Below are positions 1 to 41,700 of a stretch of DNA of 64,000 bases, one piece after another (the stretch's first letter is position 1; each line of letters opens with the position of its first letter). The position numbers and the translations under genes are program-made. The notes below the pieces were generated by a model. It did no database searches and was not told where the DNA came from. It worked only from the letters and a program-made list of their open reading frames with translations. Origin of the DNA: Congeria kusceri (lineage: Eukaryota > Mollusca > Bivalvia > Myida > Dreissenidae); NCBI GenBank assembly GCA_027627225.1, contig CM051024.1, forward strand, positions 43,456,847 to 43,520,846, given 5' to 3'.

Positions 1-517
1 TGCAATTCAGCGGTGTCCCGGACCTCCGCCAAAATCGAATAATTTGTTCATTAGCATTCTTCTCACTTTCCGGAATTGTTATGCAAGTTCGGCTATATTT
101 TTGTGCGCGAAGTTGTCTACGCACAGACAGACAAACGCAAGTATAAGCATGACCTCATTGGGTAAAGAAACGGTATAAGTGAACGAACGTGCACGTGTTT
201 GTCTTAAATCACATACACTCATGTTCAATAATTTTCGTTTTGATTCTTTATAGTATTTGGCTTATAAACTTAGTATTGATTTGAGAGAAGCAGATATAAT
301 TAATAAGATGTTTTTTAATATTCATGTAGTAAATAATTAAGTATTTTTTTGCATTTGATATTTTTACGAGGCCTATATCGTATTACAAGGGCCTTTGAAC
401 TCACTACTAGTTCATTTTTTTACGAGTTGCTTACTTTATATGTTAACATATCGTTTGCCATAACTTTGACACACAAAAATTGACAGTCGAGATCTATGTT
501 TCTTTCTTACACTTCAG
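1..517 (+). other. Intron or upstream sequence of gene 1
   Basis: AT-rich sequence before the first recognised exon. Bases 1-40 are more GC-rich and could be the end of an exon, but no clear donor or frame supports it. Nothing else seen. Confidence 0.4.
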
Positions 518-30852
<30,335 letters not shown>

Positions 30853-30928
30853 AGCAGAACAATGCAGTACGTGCATCAGTTGCGGCAAGAAGCGATAATG
30901 TATATGTGTTGACGAGACATTCGCCAAT

Positions 30929-30934
30929 AATAAA
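30929..30934 (+). terminator. Candidate polyadenylation signal of gene 1
   Basis: AATAAA lies 77 nt after the gene 1 stop codon. A second AATAAA is at 31093-31098. Either would fit a short 3' UTR. Confidence 0.5.
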
Positions 30935-32409
30935 AAACAACACACATGTCACTCTTCATATATGCGGAATGTTTATCAAGACATTGGTTTAAAGGACAAC
31001 TGCAACCAATCCACCACGATTGTCTTTGGATGCATATAGTTATGAAAAAAAACAACATCAAAATTAACTAGGCATCAACTGAACTCAGTTAAAATAAAGT
31101 CATATTTTCTCACACATATTTATTGGCTTAAAACTGCTACTTTTGCTTTATATGGGCATTTAATTAACACACTTAAACAATCGGTATATTTTAATTATTT
31201 TATTAATCAAACATTAGTGTCGCACATCATATTGCGGTTATAATAGATTCCACCAATGGGACGTGATACTCTGAAGTTACCCTTAGACGTCAAATGATAT
31301 GAGCAGAAAATGTATTATGGCACGTTTTGTGGTTGCAGCGATCGATATATTGTATGTTTGTTTATATAAAACCATGTACATTGTTGAGTAGTGCATTATA
31401 ATTATATATACAACATGTGTTCATTTGTCACTGTTAATTATGTGTTAAAATGTCTCCTAAATACCTTTGTATCTTTACCGACCAATACGCTATATATAAT
31501 TTTCGACGTTGTATGGTCGATTGTTGATGTGTTGTGTAAAAACAAAGAATTTGCAGATGGATCTTTAAAAGCTTATAGGATACTCAGTAGTAGGGTTTCA
31601 AATATTCAACCATGGGTTAATAATGAACTGGACTTTAATATAAAATTCACCTAAGTATGTCCAAGGCATTACGTTGAGCAAAATAGAAGAAATAATTACG
31701 AGAGTGATAGGTGCTTACGATTATATCCATTCGTTTATAACCAATTTGAACAATGTTGGAGCGATTACATAAACACGGGCTGTTATATAGTGATGAAAAT
31801 GTTTGATTATTAATATGATGATGTATTTTGTTGTTTTGTTTTCAATCATAAATATATATTTCAATCTGATAAATGTTTTATAATTGATGTTTTATGTATG
31901 AAAATATAATACATATATGCATTTGAATTGAAGCGTTTGAATTGTGATTTATACAGTTGACAAAAAAGATGTCACGACTGCTTATACTTAGTGTCTATTT
32001 TAAATACACACGCGCGCGCACGCACACGCGCACACACGCACACAAACACGCAACACACACCGGGTGTTATACATTACATGTTATTACAACTACGGTTATA
32101 TTATTAAAGTTTATCCTGTTGACGTTGCTTGCCCAACCGGATGTTCCGGTGGTATTGGCGGCGCTCCCCGCGCATCCAACTGTCGTCTGCTGCGCCCTTC
32201 GCCGGTCACTCATTGGAATCACTATTTCGTTTCTACAAAATGCAACCAATATGTATTGTCATAGCTTAAATACATATAATATATAACACTGGGAATTTAT
32301 ATTATTAATGTTAAGTATATGTGCTATATTGTTGCATAATTATTGATTTTAACGTTTTGTCAGTTGACACATTTATGTCTGAAGATTTTGTATTCATTGT
32401 ACTAAGGAC

Positions 32410-32415
32410 TTTATT
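32410..32415 (-). terminator. Candidate polyadenylation signal of gene 2
   Basis: TTTATT on the plus strand reads AATAAA on the minus strand, about 200 nt past the proposed gene 2 stop codon. Confidence 0.4.
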
Positions 32416-32615
32416 TTTCCCAATTTAATACAGTCTAAAATAATATATATAATAAAACAATACTTAAGTATACTTGTTAACGAATGTATGTATAATTATG
32501 AAGTCTATACTGTTGTTTTTACTGATAGTGCTGCTATAATAGGAGCAATTTGAAATAGCCGCGTATTTCATAGAATTTCAGTAACACTCATTTAGTTTAA
32601 GAAAAACAAAACACA

Positions 32616-32750
32616 CTACAATTGCAACCATGTGAACTGATCTGAGAGCGTCCCTACCTTCGAGGCACTTTGTGATTGTTTCCGCAGGTCAGAGCTCAGA
32701 GTCTGAAGACTGAGCTTCCGGTCTTTCCTCCTCCTCAGAGCGTCTCGAAC
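32616..32750 (-). CDS. Gene 2 likely terminal exon: short basic tail
   Basis: After acceptor cgccag the exon encodes [31 protein letters not shown], and then either splices at gtaggg (exon end 32658) or reads on for 13 residues to TAG (32618-32616). I favour termination here because no phase-0 exon with a good acceptor is evident below, and a minus-strand AATAAA lies about 200 nt further on. A GC-rich stretch at 32110-32250 is the main candidate for a missed last exon. Confidence 0.6.
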   Translation of the reverse strand, partial: VRDALRRRKDRKLSLQTLSSDLRKQSQSASKVGTLSDQFTWLQL

Positions 32751-35700
32751 CTGGCGTATAAAAGAAAACAACAGGTACAACTCTAAAATCTTTTTTGGAC
32801 CCATATCCACGAATCGCTATTGTCAAGATTCTTAAAAGTAATTACAGTCATAAACTTATAGACATTGAATAAGTCCTTGTATTGTTTTGTCGCAATTGGT
32901 TTTGTTCTTGTAAAGAACCAACAAATGTTTTTCATTTCTCCATATTTCGAATATAAACTATTGATTTTCTCATGCATTACAAAAATTATCAGAAACGTTC
33001 ACTTCACTAGAACTCAAGACTTAAGTTAAGATTTTGCATTATACGAAACGCTATTCATAAATGTTGGAGCGCGGACTATTGGCAGTATATAACAAATATA
33101 TACATATATATGCACTGATACATAGAATGATGTGGCTTGTGTTTTCAAAACAGAGCATGGTACCGTTGGATGCTATAAATCAGTTGTATCACAGTGCTTA
33201 TTGTTAAAAGAGATTTTGTTTAATGATTAAGTAAATGTACCGCGATTTTACAACCGAACAAGATAAATGCACAAACATTTATGTTTTGCCATTTTACGTT
33301 GTCAAAAGAGAACGTTCTGGGTATTAGAGTAAAGCTTCTTACCTGTCTGTTTAGAACACAATGGAACAGAAAAATGAAGAAACCCTGAAACGAAAGTATA
33401 TATCAATGTAGGCAGGGCGTTATATTACAAATTTAAATGCATTTATCTTCATCTTATAGTTCTATTTTCAATATACATTTTGCGTTTGTTGATTGATAAT
33501 TGCTATTTTTAGCACTTTTTAGAGGGTCGTACTTTAGAAAAATTTTGTTATTGTATTTATTTGCTTTTATCACTAATTTTTTTTTACAAAAAAGGTCTTT
33601 TAAGTCATTTGAAACTTCAGTACAATATAAATACAAGAAAAAAAAAACTGTAAAATAGGAAGATCTACATGCTTCACTAGGTGCCAAAAATAAGATTATA
33701 TTAAACATTACATTGTATGCGTAAAATGTGTTAATGGCCTGGGGCCGTATTCCACAAACATCTTAAGTAGAATCTTATCATAACCTTAAAGTTCATAACT
33801 TTTCATTAACATTTTATTTCATATTTAAAGCCTCATTTAAGGTGAAAATTGTCAAATGTATATTAAACAATTAAAACATGTCTGGTAAAATTGTATTATT
33901 GTATTTATAAGCTTTTATTATACCCAACGTCATTTGATTTTTGAATACCGTTTAAAATAAAAACACCGATCCTCCAAGTAAACTGTTTATAAACATTTGC
34001 GTTGTTTATTTGCTAGTGTGGTGATTTTCACAAGTTCCATGCTTTTCATACTGTACTGCTAACAGTAATGTCATTTGTCATAAACTGGACAATTCATTTT
34101 GAGGGCCGTCTCTAAAACGTTTTGTACAGTATTTGAAGTTTAAAATATATAATACATGCAACAATCTACGAACTAAAAATCACTTGGTAAGTTTCTGACC
34201 ACTATAATAAGTAAATTTGCATAGAAAAACCATGTTTCTTTGTGTATAATTACCTTTGTTTTCTCAATGTGTTGTACCAATGTCTTTATTCAATTCTGAT
34301 ACTAGTATAGTTTTATTAAACAACCCTCGAAATTGAAACACTTCACTGACCACAATAACGGGATTTTTCCATGCAAAAAGCATGCATAGGATTTGCATTC
34401 CTTTGACGGGAAAATAGGACACCAAATTCTTTAAATGTAAACAATCAAGCGGATAAAAATCGAGTCAAATTTCATTTATTTTAAGAAAATGTAAACTAGT
34501 GTTTGGTCATAATGTTTTATTTTATGTGTTGATTAAATCTTTAAGTTAAATATTGGTAGTTGTCTTAACTTGCAGCACCTTGTGTGTACCTTAAATGTCA
34601 TTGTGTTTAATGTGTATTCATTATCAATTTTTTATTACCTATTGTTAATGTACTTGTAAAGGGATTCACAAATGTACATATAGTTTTAAAACTATTATAT
34701 TACAAAAATTAAAACTTAAGTGAAAATAAGTTAAGACAAACATAAGATGTTTCTGGAATATAGCCCCAGGCTTATGCAGTTTAAATACGGGTATTGCCAC
34801 TTTCAAATTAAGATTTTCAAATTATTCACCAACCTGCAGCCCGTTCAATATTGCAAATATATACTGCAGTATCCATGCGTCTTTATTTATTGCCAAAACG
34901 CCAAACACCCACGTGACCCCCACGACGGGCAAAAGCACGCACACGCTGTATAGAGCCGTTCTGAAAATAAAATGAGAACAACTAATTATAGCAAAACACT
35001 CCATAAAGGCCCGGTCACACAGCGATTTACGGCTTAATCACGGCCACAACTCGTCAAAAATTGATCTCCCGTGAAGCAGACGATGTTGTTCGCGTTGATG
35101 TCGAGTTTAAGACGAGCTAAAGTCGATGTTCAGACGTGGCAGGACGCGGGGAAAATTCGGAACGGCGTTGGACGCGGAAAAAAGTTTTGAACTGCTCAAA
35201 ACTTTATACCGCGGACAACCACGGGTGATACACGTGGTAAAGACGTGCAACACGCGTGAAACACACGTGATAATCCGTGTTCCGGCAGTGATTAAAACTT
35301 TGGAAGACGCAGTAAGACGCGAAAGTTTAGCGGGCTGTCACGGGCAGAGCACGATCATCGGACGGGTGTTACGCGTCGGTATCAAGGGAAATGGCGTGTG
35401 TTTTGCGGCTTATCACTGACAAGTGGGGTTTTCCGCGCACATAGCACTACCTAAGACCGTTTAAACGACGTCTCGAACAAGTGCTAAATACGAATGTTCA
35501 CTGCCTAATCACGTCTGTATCACTTCTGATTTGCGGCATATAAATACAGCAATTTTCTTAGACTTTGGCACTCTCAGTCTAGATGTCAAGGGGTGAACAT
35601 GAACCTTCAACGCCGTGATGTTCTCATCTTTATGCTCCAGCACCAGCAGAACCAACTGATACAGGCCCAACATATCCTTGCTAAGAGAAGTAGAAGGAGG

Positions 35701-38700
35701 AGGAGGAGGAGGGTGGTACGGAATATCTGGGTGCGTGACTGGATTGCGAGGAGACCTCAGCTGGGGCTTTACGACTGTCTCATGGTCGAGCTGCGTAACG
35801 AAGATCCAAGAGCCTTTCAGAACTTTATGAGGATGCCTCCTGCGATGTACGATGAAATTGTGCAGAGACTGACACCAGCCCTTACCAAGGAGACCTCCAA
35901 CTGGAGAGCACCCCTTGCACCAGGACTCAAGGTTGCTATCACCCTGAGGCACCTTGCCTCTGGCTCCAAGTACCGTGAGATGCAATATGCCTGGAGGGTC
36001 CCCCACAACACCATAAGTCTGGTGGTGCGTGAAGTCTGTGAGGCCATCGTCCACGAGTATGCTCATGAGATGCTCTCGCCGCCAGACACTGAGGCCCAGT
36101 GGCGCCAGTTAGCTGATGATTGGTACCACAGATGGAATTTTCCGCATGTGATTGGGGCTATAGATGGGAAGCATATTGCGCGTAAAGCTCCTGACAACAC
36201 TGGGTCCGACTACTTCAACTATAAAGGCTTCTTCAGTGTTATCCTCCTAGCAGTCGTGTCTTCTGACTACAAGTTCCTGTGGATAGACGTAAGCGGCAAG
36301 GGGTCCTCCTCTGATGCCCACATCTACAATGAAAGTGAGTTCAAGGAGGGTCTGCAGAACAATGACATCGCGGGCTTCCCAGAGCCGGATCCGCTGCCAG
36401 GTGACACACAGGATGTACCCTACTTCCTAGTAGGTGACGATGCGTTCGGACTACGGACCTACATGATGAAGCCCTACGCTAACAGGGACATGACCAGGGA
36501 GCAAAGGATATTTAACTATAGACTGTCGCGGGCCAGACGGGTAGTTGAAAATACGTTCGGGATCCTCGCTAACAGATTTCAAGTTCTTCTGACTACTATG
36601 ATGCATAAAGCTGATACCGTCAGACTGCTGGTCAAGGCGTGCGTACTCCTTCACAACCTGATGAGAACACGTTACCCGGTGATGCAGAACAGGCTGTTGG
36701 ACTGGGAGCGTCCAGATGGAGCCCTGGTGTTTTGTGCTTGGCGAGAAGGGAGGAACCTTGAAGACACGATGCCTGATAGAGTACCAGGACCCAACAGAGA
36801 TGTCAGGCTAGCCAAGGCCCAGAGGAACCTCATCATGCAGTGGTGTAACTCGCCCGCTGGAAGGGTGCCGTGGCAAGATGACATGCTCCTCCCCCATTAG
36901 CTATGTTTATTGATTGTTAGTTAGGGAAGCTGGAGCACTGATATGCAAATGTTGATGTAATTATGATGTTTGCTATATGTACTGTTGACATTACATGTTG
37001 TATTAAAGTAATAAATTGAAATGTAACCTGTGTTTGGCAGTTTTGACTTTAAATAGTAGATTGAAACTAAATTAAAACTCTAGATTATAGAAGTATTTAA
37101 TTGTGAATTGGAATAAATAAACTTTTCATATATTACATTTAAATACAAAAAAATAAAGATAGCAAACATAAAAATATAAAGTACATATGAAATGAGCAGT
37201 TTGTACATGTACACGTGCAATAAATCTAGAAACATTGTTTACTAGCATTTCACATTACTACTCAAATTTTGTTAAAGATGCCGGACCGGTAACTAAAGGT
37301 CAAGTTTGTTTACATGTATAATTTTAAACAATGAATTGACAATGCTTTGAATTTCCTTCAACATGTATAAAGCCAAAATGAAAACATTAAGGTTTTTCAA
37401 AAACATAGAGAAAATAAACATTTTCGGAAAAAAAGCTGCTAGATTTTATCTCATGTTTGTTTACATTTTGTGTGTGTTTTAATCAGTGGTATGAATAGGT
37501 TAACTCATCAAATTATAGGTATAAGCCATCATAGCTCAGTGGTAGTGCTCGTCTCGTAACTCGGAGGTTATGGGTTCGAATCCCACCAAAGGCATGGACA
37601 TTTATTTTGTTCTTGTATAATGAGACTCAAGAAATGTTTTGATAAACAACATAATCAACGTTTATATTTTGAAATAGGTCTCAATCAATCTTGTTGCATT
37701 GTTATTCTATATTAGGTTGCAACATATAGTGGTATATTCATCCTAAAATAGTGATCTCGACTTACCGGTCCAGCATGACTGTTCAAATTACCATGGGTAT
37801 TATGTTGTTTTTGTTGAGCATGATGTAGGCGCTATAACAATAATTATACTACATGCTTAAGTTCTGTAAAGACGCCAATCATCAGTGGTATTCTGTAGAA
37901 ATATTATGACGCATAGAACATAATAATCGATTTTAACAAAGTAATCCTTAACAAATTCTGAGTAAAAATAATCTGATAAAGGAAGATTATTATTATTTTA
38001 TTAGTTTATTATTTCTATGCTGTACTTCAGCTAATAACATCAAAAGCAAACATTAAAATTAGAGTCAAAGCAATTGAGATTTAGCACAAAGTATCATTCA
38101 CAAACATGTCATCATATGAATTAGAATTATTGAGCCAGACTGACCTGATCCTCGAAGAATATATTCACTTATATATATTATTCACGATATAAAGCTACGG
38201 CTGCAGTGGGTTCTCCTGTTCATCGCCTTGCTGCCGACCTTGCGGTTGGTCTAGAGAGGGCACATCAAGTAATGAACTTATCCCAGGGGTGGAGTTGATC
38301 GGCGAGATATTTGCAAGAGGTGTGGATTGGCTGAACTCTGGAGTATTGAGAAGAGACGTGTAGGTTTGCTGTTGTGCATGGAAAATGTTTTGCGGCTGCT
38401 CCTGCTGTTGCGGCTGCTGCGGGGGGTAGGTGGGCTGCTGATTACAGAACTGCTTTGTTGTAGGAGAGGTTGTAGTAGCAGTCTGCAGCACGGTGGGGAA
38501 CGAGGTCTGCTGCACGAAGCTGCACTGACCATCAACAGCAGCCTCCGCTTCTCCAGGAGCAACAGGGTCAGTATCAGCCTGAGGGCCAGGGTCTGGACTG
38601 GCAGCATCAGCAGGACCTCGGCCTGGACAGGAACCGTTACCTGGGCCTGTGAGGCTTGAAGAGCCTCATCCTCAGCTGGGGCCTTGGCCTTGATCTTCGT

Positions 38701-41700
38701 ATACTTAGTTGGCCTCTTCTTTGCAGGGGAACCCTTCTTTCTGGGCATTATTAAATTGAGAACAGCGAACGAACTTGGACTGTAGAAGATCGGCAACTGT
38801 GAGGACCAGCCGTGCGCGACCGCTTTTATACGTGGCAAGCTGCGCTTCCGACGAGGCCGAGCCGTGATTGGGCAGTGCTATGGCAGTGGAGTTCCCGTTT
38901 TACGATCGTGCTCAACACGTGATCAGCAGTGCTCCAGACGCGATAAGGCCGCGGCTAGCCGTGGTAACTTGCCTCTTTTTTCCCCGCGTTTAAACACGCG
39001 CGAACCTATTTCTAACCTTACACGTGGCTGGAAGTGGTTAGCCGTGCTTAGGCAGTGTTTCAGCAGTGGAACAGCCGCCGACGGCCAGACCACGTACAAA
39101 GCACGTACAAAGCACAGCCAAGCCAACATTGACCAGAAATTACCACGTACGACCACGTCCACCAGATTTTCAAAACTTTTTGTACGTGATTAAGCCGTAA
39201 TGCGCTGTGTGACCGGGCCTTAACGGGCAATAGCACGCACACGCTGTATAGACCCGTTGTAAAATGACATATATGCGCAATAAAGCCGACTTTACACGAG
39301 TCCGCGACCGACTTTACACGATTCCGCGACCGACTTTACACGAGTCCGCGACCGACTTTACACGAGTCCGCGACCGACTTTACACGAGTCCGCGACCGAA
39401 ACCCACACATTAGGGGCCATATTCCAGAACCATATTAAGTTTATCATAACATATTTTCACTTAAGTTTCATATTTCAAAATGCTTTATTTTAGAAACAAA
39501 AAAATACATAATTATAAATGTGTGGAACTTTTTATATTTGTTTATACAAAAATAATACTTTAGGTGGTAATTAATAATTACTTAGCCCAATGCACTGTTA
39601 AAACTAAATAAACAGTTAATAAAATGTTCATTTTAAGGGTACGTATAAGATATTGCTTAAGATGTTCCTGGGATACGGCCCCTGTATTCTCAAGAAATCA
39701 AACAAGTTATAAAACCATTGAACTGTGTCTAATTGATCGTATAGGAATGAAACGAATGCGTTGTGTCCAGGTTCTCTATATCTTTACTTCAAGTCTATAT
39801 CAACAACAAAACAAAACCACAACATGATGATGACGTTGACGTCACGTGACGTTCCGCGCAAACGCGCGAAAGCGTCGCAATATTAACGTTTCCCAACATA
39901 CTCGGGGCGGCAAAATGTGAATAAAGTTAATAATTAACATCAAAAACATGCATCACAAACTCGAATGATGTCAACAAACAATTTATATAAAATTACCAAC
40001 ATATTTAAATCGTTTACGAAATTGAAAGTTCTCAGTCCATATATCGTACAATTCCCAATAAAACGTGTTTAGTTTGAGTCCAATCAATAATCACAGAAAC
40101 AGTCTCTATTTAAACACAACGTAATCAGTCCATTTAAGTATTTGTTTCTCCTCCGACTTCTAAGGGGTAAAGCTTCGTCATGGGACGGCTTGTCTGTCCG
40201 GATGTCTGCGGCTCGTACTCGTCCGTCGTTCCCAGGGATAAGCGCCTGTACTCTGGCCAATCTCCATCGCGACCGCGGGCCTTCATCGTGTACCATGACG
40301 ACGTCACCGACTTTGATTGTCTGCTCGTTACGACCGGAAATGCGCTGATGTTCACGTAAGGCGGTGAGGTATTCGTGTCTCCATCGCGAGCGAAAATCAT
40401 CAATGAGCTTCCGTTGTAATCTCGCCCGTTTAGAAACGTCATTTTGGGAAATGACGATCGAAGTATCCAGAACCACGTCACTGACATGAGGTAGCATTGT
40501 TATCCGGCGGCCGGAAATCAGGTGAGACGGCGTCAACGGCTCCATGTCACTCTGCGAGGTGCTGATGTAGGTGAGAGGCCTGTCGTTTATTACAGCCTCA
40601 ATCTTCGTGATCACTGTGAATAACGTCTGATAATCAACACAGGATCGTCCTAGCACTTTCTTGACAGACGTTTTCGTTATCCCGATCAAACGTTCCCACC
40701 ATCCCCCATACCATGGGGCACGTTTGATGATGAAACGCCACTCTGTTCCTCTCGAGCTGAGTGCCGCGTGAATCTTGTCTGACGCAAAAAGATTCTTCAC
40801 ATGGTTTGCTGCACCCACGTACGTAGTTCCGTTGTCTGATATCATTACGCGTGGGACCGATCGTCGACTGCAGAATCTACGGAAGGCCTGTATGAAAGTT
40901 TCTGTAGACAGATCGGGTACCAGCTCCAAATGTACTGCACGGGTCGAGGCACACGTGAAGAGACATATGTACGCCTTTGCGTTCCTACCGTCGGTGTCAC
41001 GCACGTACAACGCTCCGGAAAAGTCCACGCCAGTCACAGTGAATGGGTCCGCATCTTGTACTCTCACGACAGGTAACGGTGGCGGATCTGGTGCTGTGTA
41101 TGCCTTGCCGACGACTCTTCTACATGTCACACATTTCCGTAGAACGTGCTGTACACATCGTCTGATTGCAGGGATCCAATATTTCTGGCGAATGTACGAT
41201 ATTGTAGAATTTGGACCAGAATGTAGAATTCTCTCATGTGCGTCACGTATTACTAATAGCGTAAATGTGTGCTTCTGTGGTAGGAGATACGGAAACTTCG
41301 TAGTCTGAGCAACCGGGGCGTTATGGATACGCCCACCACATCGAAGCAAACCTGTATCATCAATGAACAATTTCAATTGATTCACAAGTGTCGCTCTCGA
41401 GGTACCGTTTCGGATGCACTGGATTTCTTCTACGTACGAAGAAAGTTGACAACTCGAAATCCATAGTTTCTCTGCTTCCAGTAGCTCAGATGAAGTCAGC
41501 GATGTTAACTGTGTGACGCTCTTGTCTCTGCAAATCTTAATAAAGCGTAATACGTATGCTGTCACGCGTAGTAGTCTTTGCAAATTACCGTAGTTCTCAA
41601 TATTAATCAACTTGTGTACTCCATTCACAGCTTCGGGTTGATCTGTGGTACTGGCTGCTGGCCCTGTCGAATCACAGCATGTTTCTGTGACGCAGACGGT

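Larger units (their letters stand above)
30853..32615. other. Convergent intergenic region and 3' UTRs
   Basis: About 1.8 kb separates the two stop codons, so the 3' ends converge and their transcripts could overlap. It holds the polyadenylation signals, a CA/CG microsatellite at about 32008-32060 and a GC-rich island at 32110-32250. The island has short open frames on both strands with no recognised motif. The rest is AT-rich with nothing identified. Confidence 0.5.
35007..39220 (+). mobile_element. Complete PIF/Harbinger DNA transposon
   Basis: A 4214-bp element. The terminal inverted repeats begin AGGCCCGGTCACACAGCG and continue TTACGGCTTAATCACG, about 36 bp with two mismatches. It is flanked by a direct TAA at 35004-35006 and 39221-39223, the three-base TWA duplication expected for this superfamily. 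Inside are a DDE transposase (35599-36900), a second frame on the opposite strand (about 38195-38748) and a tRNA-like segment (37525-37594). Both subterminal 400-bp regions are rich in CACG/CGTG words, possible protein-binding sites. It is inserted in the gene 2 intron upstream of the TM6 exon. Confidence 0.92.

Noticed and set aside
35509..36066. 185-codon minus-strand frame opposite the transposase
   Set aside because: Shadow of the Harbinger transposase frame. No domain.
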